Shown one piece after another: positions 32,700 through 41,879 of a stretch of DNA of 64,000 nucleotides. Numbering within the stretch: position 1 is the first letter of the stretch; every line of letters begins with the position of its first letter. This DNA is from Edaphobacter sp. 12200R-103 (GTDB taxonomy: Bacteria; Acidobacteriota; Terriglobia; Terriglobales; Acidobacteriaceae): assembly GCF_010093025.1 (NCBI RefSeq), contig NZ_CP048114.1, positions 4,092,001 to 4,156,000 on the forward strand, read 5' to 3'. The notes under the pieces were generated by a model that was not told the origin of the DNA, did no database searches, and saw only the letters and a program-made list of their open reading frames with translations. The position numbers and the translations under genes were made by a program.

Positions 32700-35606
32700 T
32701 TACCAGCGTGCCGCAACGCCGAATTGAACGATGCGAGCCTCCAATACGGAGGTACGGTTGATAGCCAGAGGCCCGGAGGGTGTTCCGATCGGGCCCAGCG
32801 GAGAGTTCGCCGTCCGGACGACCGACTGTGTCGGTGACAGGTTGGTCACATTGGTGTGGTTGAAGATGTTGTTTGCCTCCAGCAGGAACGACGGCGAGAT
32901 CCGCTCAAACAGCTTGGGGAAGGTTCGCGTGTAGCGCCCGTCAATCTGATACACGCTGGGGGAACGCAGTGAGTTCCTGCCGACAAACAGCGGGCGGGTG
33001 ACGCTTGCCACCGACGAGTCTCCATTGAGAGACACATTGGTAATGATGTTCTGCTGATCGCCAGAGCTTACATTTGCCAGCAGCGCAACCATATTGTCGT
33101 TCGCCAGCGTATTCCAGAAGCCCTTGCTCAGGCTGAACTCGGGCTGCAGGACGGCCGTCAGGTTGAATGCATTCGGATGGTTGACGATGCTGTTGCTGCG
33201 GTCGCGCTTCAGGTTGGTCGTGTCCTGAATGCTCAGGTTCTGCTCAAAGGTATCTACCTCGGGGCCGTCTGAGATCGTATGCGACCAAGTGTAGTTCGCG
33301 TTGATCTGGATGCCATGCGAGAGGCTGCGAACGTAGCTCACCAGCAGCGCATTGAAGCTGGTGTTTGCTCCGGATTCAACCTGGTTGATCTGGTTGAATC
33401 GGGAGTCAAGCCGCGCTGCCCCAAGGATCGGCCTGCCGTCCGCAAGATAGCCGGTGACGTTCGACAGGCTGAAGATGGGATTGATGTTGTGCTGGTACAT
33501 CAGGTTGCGGCCGCTCGTCATGATGTAGCCCAGCTTGAAGGTGTCATAGCGGCTGAACTCATGCGACACCTGCAGCGTAGCATTCCAGGTGTATTCGTTC
33601 TTGAAGTCCGGAGAGATGGTTGTGACATTCTGCGGGGCTGCGGTTCCGCTGCTTGGAATGTTGGGAAACGCGAGGACGCCTGATGTTGCCCCCGCCGGCT
33701 GGGTGATGCTGAACGTGTTGGTGCGGTTCGATCCATCCAGTCCCAGCGCATTGAACCAGAGGTTGGTTGGAGTTGACTGGTAGAACATGCCGACGGATGC
33801 CTTGACGTTCGTGCGGTCATCCAGTTGATAGGAGAATCCAAGTCGCGGCGCAAAGTTGGCATTCGGCGTGTTGAACTTGCGCGAGTTGATAAATGGTGCG
33901 TTCGGATTTGCCTGAGGCCCTTTAAACCGATCGTAGCGGCCGCCATAGATCACCGTCAGCTTTGGCGTGACGCGCCAGGTGTCTTGAACGTATGCTCCGA
34001 AGAAGAGTGACGCATACCCAATTCCGTTGGGGTCCTGCTGGCTGTCGAACTGGGTGTAGCCATACGGATTCGTCCCATTAGCTGCTGCAAGATAGCTATC
34101 GAGGGAACTGAAGGTGTACCGATTGAAGCTTTGAAAACGCTGACGATTAATCAGTTGCGCAAGGCTGAAGCCGCCCTTGAAGGTATGCTCCCCGCGAATA
34201 TAAGTGATGTTGTCACTGCCGCTTGGAACCTTATCTGTGTACTGGTCTCCTCCGCTATAGGAAGCTCCGATATTGGCAACGCCCGTGATCACAATAGCCG
34301 GGTCCTTCCCGCCCTGCGGGCCCGGGAAGTGGGAGTTGTTGCGGAACGGCCAGGAGAAGCGAAGCTCGTTCAGCAGATGATCGTTGATCGTCGAGGTCAG
34401 CTGCATGCCAATTACATGCGCACGATCCAGGAAGTCCACGCCCGTGCTGCGGGCGTTCAGGCCGCCCACCTGGGTGTTATACGGAAAGTCGTTCTTGAAG
34501 TAGTTGTATCGGATAAACAGTGAATTCTTGCTGTTGATCGTCCAGTCGCCGCGGCCCAGCACAAAGGTTCCGTGCAGCAGGCCGGGAGCAGCCGCCACCT
34601 GATCGGCTGGGAGCCCCAGCGCCTGTACGTTTGCAGGGGTGATGGTGACCGGTGAAGGCGATCCACGGACAACGTGCTCATAGGCGCCGAAGAAGAAGAG
34701 TTTGTCCTTAATAACCGGACCACCCATATTGGCCGAGTAGTCTTCCAACTCCAGGTTGGGCTTTGCCTTCGTCTTATTTGCGAAGAAGGGATACGCCGTC
34801 GCATCCTGCCAGCGGCGAAGCCACTGGAAGAGGCCGTGATAGTCGTTAGTACCGCTGTTCGAAATCACGTTATAGACGTTTCCTGAGGTCCAGCCGAACT
34901 CTGGAGCAAAGCTGTTGGAAACGGTCTGCACTTCCTTAATAAAGATATTGCCGATGGGGAACAGGCGCAGGCCGATACGATCGCTCTGCGTATTCACCAT
35001 GCCGTCCATCTGGTAGTTGATGCGGTCCAGCAGACCGTTGGTGTTCAGCGTACGCGGAATCCCCAGCTCCGGATTCGGGTGCCCGCTGACACCCGGCTGG
35101 AAGAGGATGAAGTTGTAGGGATTGCGCGACGTAAGCGGAAGATTTTCGACCTCGCGCGAATCCAGCGTGCGTTGAATGTTCAGGGTCGAAGGATCGATCC
35201 CAATGGTGGTTGCGGTCACCTCAATCTGCTCCGAGGCGCTGCCGACGTTCAGAGCGCTGTCCAGCAGGGCCTCTTTGCCCGCCGTCAGCACGATCTGATC
35301 GAAGTTCGCCGTCGAAAAGCCGTCCTTCGCGATGGAGACCTTGTAGGTCCCGAGCGGAAGATTGACCAGCACATAATATCCATCTGCCCCCGTCTGGATC
35401 GTCCGGGTATAGCCGACAGCGGCATTCGAGATCGTAATGCTGGCGCCAGGGATGGAGGCCCCGCTTGCGTCTGTGACGTGGCCACGGATGGTTCCATTGA
35501 TGGATTGGGACTGGCCCCATGCTGCCGGCGAAGAGATAAGGACAGGGAGTCCCGCTAGAATCGCGGCTCCTAGAAGAGAGCTTCGAAAGCTACGAAGAGT
35601 CGACAA
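32700..35606 (-). CDS. TonB-dependent receptor, Oar-like with carboxypeptidase-regulatory domain (2)
   Basis: About 968 residues. I place the start at the TTG at 35606, because AGGAGG stands six bases before it and the protein then begins with a normal signal peptide (S-T-L-R-S-F-R-S-S-L-L-G, cleaved near A-A-W-G-Q). The ATG at 35651 lies upstream of that site. The carboxypeptidase-regulatory-like domain (I-R-G-H-V-T-D-A-S-G-A-S-I-P), plug (L-P-L-T-S-R-N-P-Y-N-F) and beta barrel follow, and the last residues (F-G-V-A-A-R-W) are a typical barrel end. It is the next gene after a ROK regulator. Outer-membrane uptake of an oligosaccharide or amino-acid derivative for the lyase/permease pair is likely. 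Confidence 0.92.
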   Translation of the reverse strand: MSTLRSFRSSLLGAAILAGLPVLISSPAAWGQSQSINGTIRGHVTDASGASIPGASITISNAAVGYTRTIQTGADGYYVLVNLPLGTYKVSIAKDGFSTANFDQIVLTAGKEALLDSALNVGSASEQIEVTATTIGIDPSTLNIQRTLDSREVENLPLTSRNPYNFILFQPGVSGHPNPELGIPRTLNTNGLLDRINYQMDGMVNTQSDRIGLRLFPIGNIFIKEVQTVSNSFAPEFGWTSGNVYNVISNSGTNDYHGLFQWLRRWQDATAYPFFANKTKAKPNLELEDYSANMGGPVIKDKLFFFGAYEHVVRGSPSPVTITPANVQALGLPADQVAAAPGLLHGTFVLGRGDWTINSKNSLFIRYNYFKNDFPYNTQVGGLNARSTGVDFLDRAHVIGMQLTSTINDHLLNELRFSWPFRNNSHFPGPQGGKDPAIVITGVANIGASYSGGDQYTDKVPSGSDNITYIRGEHTFKGGFSLAQLINRQRFQSFNRYTFSSLDSYLAAANGTNPYGYTQFDSQQDPNGIGYASLFFGAYVQDTWRVTPKLTVIYGGRYDRFKGPQANPNAPFINSRKFNTPNANFAPRLGFSYQLDDRTNVKASVGMFYQSTPTNLWFNALGLDGSNRTNTFSITQPAGATSGVLAFPNIPSSGTAAPQNVTTISPDFKNEYTWNATLQVSHEFSRYDTFKLGYIMTSGRNLMYQHNINPIFSLSNVTGYLADGRPILGAARLDSRFNQINQVESGANTSFNALLVSYVRSLSHGIQINANYTWSHTISDGPEVDTFEQNLSIQDTTNLKRDRSNSIVNHPNAFNLTAVLQPEFSLSKGFWNTLANDNMVALLANVSSGDQQNIITNVSLNGDSSVASVTRPLFVGRNSLRSPSVYQIDGRYTRTFPKLFERISPSFLLEANNIFNHTNVTNLSPTQSVVRTANSPLGPIGTPSGPLAINRTSVLEARIVQFGVAARW

Positions 35607-35687
35607 GGTGTGCCTCCTGGGACCGCTAAAACCTCTAAATCCATCGTGCAAAATCGGTGCTGTCGCTGAGACTGAATGCGATCTCGA

Positions 35688-35755
35688 ACTTAGTAAAACC
35701 TATTAAGTAAGTGGCAAGGTGCCTTCACACTAGAGAAACATCACAGCACTGTCAA
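35688..35755 (-). promoter_or_regulatory. Promoter and dyad of TonB receptor 2
   Basis: On the minus strand TTGACA (35750-35755) and TAGTGT (35727-35732) are 17 bases apart. Downstream, at 35688-35708, lies a dyad ACTTAGTA-N5-TATTAAGT (8-bp arms, one mismatch), a good place for a repressor in the leader. The ROK regulator encoded just upstream is a natural candidate. Confidence 0.55.
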
Positions 35756-35777
35756 TAAAAAATCTGGATTGTCGAGG

Positions 35778-37013
35778 TTAATCGAGCAGGCGAGCTTCTG
35801 AAGCAATCAGGCTCAAACAGATGGCACCGTAGAGCTGCGCCTGCGTTCCCAGCGAGCTCGACCGCACCTGCGGCTTCGCAAACTCGTTGCGCGCCAGCAG
35901 CTTCTCGGTTGCCTTACACAGTTCCGGGTGAGAGCCGACGCCACCGCCCAGGATCACCACCGATGGGTCGAGCGTAAGCGACATCTGCACAATGCAGTCT
36001 GCCAGAATCTGCGATGCATACTGCACGACCTGCGCGGCCACCCGGTCGCCATCTACAGCCAGATCGAAGATCTCACTGGCTCGCAGCTTCTCAAGCTCGC
36101 TTCCATTGGAACGCCGGTCGCGGCTCAGCAGCCTCCGCCATTCCGCTTCAATCGCCAGGCCTCCGATCGCCCGCTCCAACTGGCCGGTTGCACGGACCTC
36201 CAGCGCCTGTCGCGACTGCCCGTTTACGGCCGCATAGCCAATCTCTCCGGCGCTCCAGTTCGCACCGTGATGCAGTCTGCCACGCAAAAAGATGCCGGCG
36301 CCCACTCCCGTACCCAGCGCGATAAAAAGGAAGTCATCCACTCCCGTCGCCGATCCTCTCCAGTGCTCGCCTACTGCTGCCAGGTTCGTATCGTTCTCCA
36401 CAGTCGTCGGTATCCCGGTCTCGCGTTCCAGTACGGTGCGCAGGGGGATCTTGTTCCAGTCCTTAAGATTGGGGGCCGACAGCACTACTCCGGCATCGGC
36501 ATTGGTTACTCCAGGAGCGCCCACCGTCAACTCCAGGACCTTCTTCACCGAGGTGGACGCCTCCTGACACATCGTCTTCAGTCCGTCGTGGATCAGACAA
36601 CAGACGGCCTTTGGCGTGCGTTGTCTCTCGGTAAACTGTGTCGCCCATTGGGTTACGATCCGGCCGTTCAGGTCCGCCAGCACCATGCGAAGCCGTGTTC
36701 CGCCAATATCAATGCCTGCCACATAGCCCCGGGTCGCGTTGAAGCGAAGCATCTCAGGAGGGCGACCGCCGCTCGATTCACCATCGCCCAGCTTTTCCAC
36801 CAGGTTCAACGATTCGAGATGCGCCACGGCGCTTGAAACCGTCGGCGCGCTCAAACCCGATAGTCTCACCAGATCTGCCTTGGAGCAGGGGCTATGCTCG
36901 CGCAGGAGCCGCAGGAGTACGCGCGCATTCACCTGTCGAAGATGGGACGGACGGGACGGCTGCGTCCCGGTTCCTGAGAGATATGGAGAAGATGAGGAGG
37001 ACTGAAATCGCAT
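35778..37013 (-). CDS. ROK-family transcriptional regulator (NagC/XylR type)
   Basis: 411 residues. The helix-turn-helix is at about 30-80 (L-L-R-L-L-R-E-H-S-P-C-S-K-A-D-L-V-R-L-S-G-L-S), followed by the sugar-kinase-like fold: V-A-G-I-D-I-G-G-T, V-E-N-D-T-N-L-A-A, and G-T-G-V-G-A-G. The zinc-binding C-x-C-G-x-x-G-C-x-E motif usual in ROK proteins is absent; the segment reads V-R-A-T-G-Q-L-E-R-A-I-G-G instead, so it probably lacks the structural zinc. It should repress sugar or amino-sugar genes until ligand binds. The adjacent TonB receptor and the divergent deacetylase gene are the likely targets. Confidence 0.88.
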   Translation of the reverse strand: MRFQSSSSSPYLSGTGTQPSRPSHLRQVNARVLLRLLREHSPCSKADLVRLSGLSAPTVSSAVAHLESLNLVEKLGDGESSGGRPPEMLRFNATRGYVAGIDIGGTRLRMVLADLNGRIVTQWATQFTERQRTPKAVCCLIHDGLKTMCQEASTSVKKVLELTVGAPGVTNADAGVVLSAPNLKDWNKIPLRTVLERETGIPTTVENDTNLAAVGEHWRGSATGVDDFLFIALGTGVGAGIFLRGRLHHGANWSAGEIGYAAVNGQSRQALEVRATGQLERAIGGLAIEAEWRRLLSRDRRSNGSELEKLRASEIFDLAVDGDRVAAQVVQYASQILADCIVQMSLTLDPSVVILGGGVGSHPELCKATEKLLARNEFAKPQVRSSSLGTQAQLYGAICLSLIASEARLLD

Positions 37014-37046
37014 GGAGGATCGTCTGTCGAGTCATCATATCCTAAA

Positions 37047-37067
37047 TTTGTTAATAATCTTTACAAA
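37047..37067. promoter_or_regulatory. Candidate ROK operator between ROK and PIG-L genes
   Basis: The dyad TTTGTTAA-N5-TTTACAAA (8-bp arms, one mismatch) resembles XylR/NagC-type operators. It overlaps the -35-like TTTACA (37060-37065), which is 17 bases from TATCCA, on the plus strand. A regulator bound here could control both divergent genes. Confidence 0.5.
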
Positions 37068-37181
37068 GTTTCCCCACTTTGGTATCCATTACCAGCAAAG
37101 AACATTCATGGCCAGGCAAGCTGCAGCCAAAACGTAAGATCATGGATACAACCAGTCGCATCCTCCAGGAGCTGATCGTTC

Positions 37182-40043
37182 ATGAGATCTGATGTACATC
37201 GCGGAACTGCCGCCGCGATCCTCACTCTCTCCTTCGCATTGCAGGGAGCCGTCACCGTAGCTCAGCAGCCTGAGCCTGCCCGTTATCAATCCGCCTATGC
37301 GCGGCCGCTACCCTTCGATCGCGGCTCTGTCGGTCTTGCGCAGACGCTTCAAAAGCTGCACACGCGTGCCTCGCTCACCATGATCACGGCGCATCCTGAT
37401 GACGAGGACGGCGGCATGCTCACCTATGAGAGCCGCGGCCAGGGCGTCGACACCACGCTGCTCACGCTCAATCGCGGCGAGGGTGGACAAAACGTCATGA
37501 CCGGCGACTACTGGGACCAGCTTGGCACACTGCGGACGCAGGAACTCCTTGCCGCCGGCAACTATTATGACGTGCATCAATATTGGACGCGCGTCGCGGA
37601 CTTCGGCTTCTCCAAAACCATTGAGGAGGCGCTCAAGACCTGGGGTGAAGAGCGCGTCCTTTACGATGTCGTTCGTGTTATCCGTATGCAGCGTCCCCTG
37701 GTGGTAACCAGCGTCTTTGCCGGCAACGTCTCCGACGGCCACGGACAGCACCAGGTAGCAGGCTATTCGGCGCAGCGGGTCTACGCGATGGCAGGCGATC
37801 CCAAGGTCTTCCCCGATCAGATCAAGGCTGGCCTGATGCCATGGTCGCCGCTCAAGGTCTATGCTCGCGTTCCCTTTGCCCGCGTCTCCGAAAAAGGAAT
37901 CTACGACTACGCAACCGGGCACTATGCTCCCGTTCGCTTCCGCAACTACGTCGACAACACCTGGATCGAGGGTGTCCCGTCGACGACCGTCGAAATTCCG
38001 AGCGGCAACTATGATCCCGTCCTCGGTCTCTCCTACATGCAACTCTCGCGCGAAGGTCTGAACGAGCAGAAGACGCAGAATGGCGGCGTCGCCATTCCGC
38101 TGCCGCGGGCCTTCTCAACTCCATATCATCTGTACGCGTCGCGGGTTTCGGCGTCCGCGAAGGAGAAGACCTTCTTCGATGGTATCGACACCACGCTGGC
38201 CGGCATTGCCTCCTACGCTCCCAAAGAACAGCAGGCTGTGTGGCGTGAAAAGCTGAACGCTCTCAACACGACAGTCGAGTCTGCGATCCACGCATTCAAT
38301 GCAGCCAACCCGGAAGCGATCGCACCTGTTCTCGCAAAAGGCCTCTCCCAGGTCAATGCTCTGCTCGATGAGCTTGCGAAGAGCAAGCTCCCGGCAGAGG
38401 ACTGCTACAACATGACGCACGAGCTGAAGCTCAAGCAGCGGCAGTTCAACCAGGCCCTGCAGGAGTCCCTTGGGCTTACGATGATGGCCAACACCATCGA
38501 GGGCTCCGGTGCCCCGGCACGTGTTGGACCGTTCGGAGACATGTCGACGCAGCTGCCCACATCGCAGACCGTCGTCCCCGGAAACAAGGTTGGCGTCGCC
38601 GTGCACGTGGCCGATCAGGGAACGGAACCGGTGGCCCTCAGCGAAGTAAAGGTCATCTCCGAGGCCGGTGACGGCTTTACGATGACTCCTCGCTCTTCCG
38701 CCAGCCATCAGCTCGCTCCCGGTGGTACGACCGACGAAATCCTTGATGTGGCAGTGCCGCGCACGGCTGAGCTGACGAAGCCTTACTTCAGCCGGCCCAG
38801 CCTGGAACAGTCCTACTACGACATCAACGATCCTCGCTATCTCAACCTTCCCACGCGGCCCTATCCGCTTCTGGCTACCGCGACGGTCAACTACCGCGAT
38901 GTAGCGATCACGTTGTCCGGCGTCGTCCAGACCGTCGATCGTGTAAACGGCCAGGGCCCTGTTCTTGAGCCCCTGCTCATCGCTCCTGCAATCTCTCTCT
39001 CCGTATCTCCTTATGCCGGCGTGGTCGCTCTCAACGATGCCTCTATTGAGCTTCACGTCCAGTTGCACAGCAGCGTTAAAGGACCGGCGAAGGGAACCAT
39101 CCGGCTCGATCTTCCTGCGGGGTGGAAATCAATCCCTGAGGTCGCGGACTTTGCCACGCGCCGCGAAGGCGAGGACCAGAACCTAAGCTTCCGTGTGCAG
39201 CCGCAGAATGTTCAGACCAAGCCCTACATTATTACCGCAGTTGCGGAGTTTAACGGGCAGAAGTTTACCCAGGGCTTCCAGACGGTTGGTTACCCTGGCT
39301 TGCGTCCCTACCCGCACTACCGTCCGGCCACTTACCGGGCCACGGCGGTCGATGTAAAGACCGCGCCCGATCTCCGGATCGGCTATGTTATGGGAACCGG
39401 TGACGACGTTGCTACCTCGTTGGCGGACATCGGCATTCACCCCACGATGCTCTCTGCAGGAGAGATCGCTTCAGCCGATCTCTCTCACTACGACGCCATT
39501 GTGCTGGGTATTCGTGCCTACGCCGCGCGGCCTGAACTCAAGACCTTCAACAACCGTCTTCTTGAGTATGTCCACAACGGCGGAACCCTCATTGTTCAGT
39601 ACCAGACCCAGGAGTACGACCACAACTATGGCCCCTATCCACTCTCCCTCTCCAACGATCCTGAGAAGGTGATTGAAGAGGACAATAAGGTCCAGATCCT
39701 TGTCCCTAACGATCCAGTCCTGAACTGGCCTAACAAGATCACAACCGCTGATTTTGATCACTGGGTCGAGGAGCGCGGCCACGGCTTCATGCGCAGTTGG
39801 GATCCGCACTACGTCGCCCTGACGGAGATGCACGATACCGACCAGGATCCGCAGAAGGGCGGCCTGCTCTATGCCCGGTACGGAAAGGGCGCCTACGTCT
39901 ATCTCTCCTATGCGTTCTTCCGCCAGATGCCCGATGGCGTTCCAGGTTCCTTCCGCATCATGGCAAACCTTCTGAGCATGGCGAAGAACCCCGGCCTCGC
40001 TCTCGGCAAGGAAGCTACTCCGACAGCAGTAGGCTCTCACTAA
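37182..40043 (+). CDS. Large secreted PIG-L deacetylase with C-terminal ThuA-like domain
   Basis: 953 residues from the ATG at 37182 (AGGAG about nine bases upstream). A signal peptide ends at V-T-V-A-Q-Q. The PIG-L/LmbE zinc motif is A-H-P-D-D-E near residue 65, with the later H-G-Q-H-Q. These proteins remove acetyl groups from N-acetyl-glucosamine-type sugars. The middle (about 450-740) is beta-sandwich, including an NPCBM-associated/NEW3-like domain, and the C-terminal about 200 residues are GATase/ThuA-like (L-S-H-Y-D-A-I-V-L-G-I-R-A-Y-A, then N-G-G-T-L-I-V-Q-Y-Q-T). Fusion of PIG-L with ThuA-like modules suggests sugar-backbone processing in the periplasm. Homologues are typical of Acidobacteria and Bacteroidetes, but their substrate is unknown. 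Confidence 0.85.
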   Translation: MRSDVHRGTAAAILTLSFALQGAVTVAQQPEPARYQSAYARPLPFDRGSVGLAQTLQKLHTRASLTMITAHPDDEDGGMLTYESRGQGVDTTLLTLNRGEGGQNVMTGDYWDQLGTLRTQELLAAGNYYDVHQYWTRVADFGFSKTIEEALKTWGEERVLYDVVRVIRMQRPLVVTSVFAGNVSDGHGQHQVAGYSAQRVYAMAGDPKVFPDQIKAGLMPWSPLKVYARVPFARVSEKGIYDYATGHYAPVRFRNYVDNTWIEGVPSTTVEIPSGNYDPVLGLSYMQLSREGLNEQKTQNGGVAIPLPRAFSTPYHLYASRVSASAKEKTFFDGIDTTLAGIASYAPKEQQAVWREKLNALNTTVESAIHAFNAANPEAIAPVLAKGLSQVNALLDELAKSKLPAEDCYNMTHELKLKQRQFNQALQESLGLTMMANTIEGSGAPARVGPFGDMSTQLPTSQTVVPGNKVGVAVHVADQGTEPVALSEVKVISEAGDGFTMTPRSSASHQLAPGGTTDEILDVAVPRTAELTKPYFSRPSLEQSYYDINDPRYLNLPTRPYPLLATATVNYRDVAITLSGVVQTVDRVNGQGPVLEPLLIAPAISLSVSPYAGVVALNDASIELHVQLHSSVKGPAKGTIRLDLPAGWKSIPEVADFATRREGEDQNLSFRVQPQNVQTKPYIITAVAEFNGQKFTQGFQTVGYPGLRPYPHYRPATYRATAVDVKTAPDLRIGYVMGTGDDVATSLADIGIHPTMLSAGEIASADLSHYDAIVLGIRAYAARPELKTFNNRLLEYVHNGGTLIVQYQTQEYDHNYGPYPLSLSNDPEKVIEEDNKVQILVPNDPVLNWPNKITTADFDHWVEERGHGFMRSWDPHYVALTEMHDTDQDPQKGGLLYARYGKGAYVYLSYAFFRQMPDGVPGSFRIMANLLSMAKNPGLALGKEATPTAVGSH

Positions 40044-40078
40044 GGCAGTTTTCACGAAAGTGAGTCGTTCCAGGAGGT

Positions 40079-40143
40079 CGTCATTCTGAGGCGAAGCTGA
40101 AGAATCCCTGTAGTTTGCCCATAGCGTCTCTGGTGCATCAGGT
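40079..40143. repeat. Interspersed repeat, type A
   Basis: Second copy of the element at 13723-13785: TCATTCTGAGGCGAAGCTGA, then AGAATCCCTGTAGTTTGCCC and TGCATCAGG. It lies 36 bases after the PIG-L stop. Confidence 0.75.
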
Positions 40144-40227
40144 TAAGCCCAGGTGGCCAAACGTCTCAGCTTGAAACTCGCACAATTCTCAACGGCGGTG
40201 CGGATTCGTCCGCGCCGCTGTTTCCGT

Positions 40228-41553
40228 TCAAAAGCCGGACCGAGTCTTCGGGGAATGCAGCTCGGTGACGTCGATCTTCATCGCAGGACCCGTGGGGCTG
40301 CTCTCATCGAAGACATGCACCCCGTTGCGGCCGTTGTTTTTAACCACGTACATCGCCGCATCGGCATTCCTAAAAAGCTGCTTCTCGTCCTCTGCATAAT
40401 CCGGAAACGTGCAGACTCCAACGCTGGCGGTAATCCGTATCTCCCGGTCTCCAAGGTCGATCGGTTCTGATGCCGCCTTCACAATCTGTGCGCCGCATCG
40501 TTTTACATCTTCCATGCTCTTGAAGTCGGGCATCACCACGACAAACTCATCTCCGCCCATGCGGGCAACCGTGTCGGTCTCACGGATCGAGGACAGCAGC
40601 CGCTGCCCGGCCGCAACCAGAAGGCTGTCTCCTGCCGAATGCCCAAGAGAATCGTTGATGCTCTTAAAGTGATCGATGTCCACCACAAGCAGGGCTACCT
40701 TGTGTTTGTACCGCCGCGCCCGAATAACGGCCTGGTGCAGACGATCCTGCAGCAGTGCGCGATTCGCCAGCCCCGTCAGCTGATCGTAGTGGGCCAGCCG
40801 CTGAATATGTTCTGCCATATGCCTGCTGGCTGTGACATCCCTGCTCGTGATCGCCAGCCCGTCCCCCAACTTGACCACCTGCAGACTCAGCCAGGTCTCC
40901 TTGATGCGTTCATCATCGATGTAGACCTCGCAGGTAAGAGGCTGTCCTGTGTTAACTACCTCCTGGTACTTTTCAATCAGCCCCGATGTGGTCATGTAGG
41001 GGCGGAACCAGGTCAGGGGTTTCCCAATCAGTTCGTCACGCCGTACTCCCAGCCTTCTCTCTGCATTCGGGTTGATGTAGCTGAAGCGAAAATCGACGAT
41101 CCGGCCGGTCTCATCTGCAATCCCGTCAAAGATGTAAAAATCATCCAGGCTGCACTCCATGGCAGCCAGAAAACGAGCCTGTTCCTTCTCCGCCAGTCCT
41201 CGATTCTCTCGGACGATGTGCATCGAGGGAAGGACTGCCGAGGCCGTCGCGGCGACCACCAGAGCGTTCAACACCTGGATCCATGGAAGATTAGTCTCAT
41301 GTATCTCAAAAAGCCTGGCCAGCACCATTCCTGCCAACAACTCCACTACGCAGAAGAGCGCAAAGAGTAGTAAAAACCTTGCCAGCTTCCATCTGCGAGT
41401 GGTCTGCTCGCCAGCCTTCCTCGGCCTGTCTTTCAGCCAGTCCGGCCAGAGCACCTTCCTGCACGCAGACCATGCTCGGCGGCCAGTCCTGGATGGCTCG
41501 CTCTTATGAATCCATGGTCCTCGCTCGTCAGGCCCTGCTTCGATGCTCCGCAT
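40228..41553 (-). CDS. Membrane PAS-GGDEF diguanylate cyclase
   Basis: 441 residues. Two membrane helices are near the start (L-L-L-F-A-L-F-C-V-V-E-L-L-A-G-M and V-V-A-A-T-A-S-A-V-L), then a PAS domain (about 135-245, I-F-D-G-I-A-D-E-T-G) and a GGDEF domain with an intact M-G-G-D-E-F active site. The product-inhibition site R-E-T-D lies five residues before it, so activity and feedback by c-di-GMP are expected. It makes cyclic di-GMP from two GTP, in response to a signal sensed by PAS. It stands alone. Confidence 0.92.
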   Translation of the reverse strand: MRSIEAGPDERGPWIHKSEPSRTGRRAWSACRKVLWPDWLKDRPRKAGEQTTRRWKLARFLLLFALFCVVELLAGMVLARLFEIHETNLPWIQVLNALVVAATASAVLPSMHIVRENRGLAEKEQARFLAAMECSLDDFYIFDGIADETGRIVDFRFSYINPNAERRLGVRRDELIGKPLTWFRPYMTTSGLIEKYQEVVNTGQPLTCEVYIDDERIKETWLSLQVVKLGDGLAITSRDVTASRHMAEHIQRLAHYDQLTGLANRALLQDRLHQAVIRARRYKHKVALLVVDIDHFKSINDSLGHSAGDSLLVAAGQRLLSSIRETDTVARMGGDEFVVVMPDFKSMEDVKRCGAQIVKAASEPIDLGDREIRITASVGVCTFPDYAEDEKQLFRNADAAMYVVKNNGRNGVHVFDESSPTGPAMKIDVTELHSPKTRSGF

Positions 41554-41879
41554 TCTTTTCCTTGTCGCCGGCAGAGTGCTTTGAGTGGAAACAGCATCAT
41601 GGAATATCGGCCAGGAAGCTGCTCAACGTGAATAAATGGCGAAACAATTTGTAAATGGCTTTTACTCCACAGGATCAACTCACGCAATACTTTTTGCATA
41701 TCCCCCTTTTGTGTGTTGCCTGTTGCCGTGATTGGCCCGGGTTTCTGCAATTTGTGCGGACTGTCGGGCGATCCCTCATACTATGGGGGAGAGAGGCTGC
41801 TCAAGCGGTGCTCCAGCTTCCATATCCTGTCTTTCTATCCGCCGCACGCTAAACTGGTATAGAGGTATATACAACTCAA
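41554..41879. other. 326-base gap before the SIS enzyme
   Basis: No gene is visible. The left part is A/T-rich and holds the leader of the diguanylate cyclase gene. The right end carries the dyad at 41855-41874, next to the SIS start codon. Confidence 0.5.
41855..41874. promoter_or_regulatory. Dyad TGGTATA-N6-TATACAA at the SIS gene start
   Basis: Seven-base arms with one mismatch, ending five bases before the ATG. It resembles GntR-family (NagR/HutC-like) operators that control amino-sugar genes. No ribosome site is seen between it and the ATG, so the message may be leaderless, with the T-A-rich arm also serving as -10 box. Confidence 0.45.
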
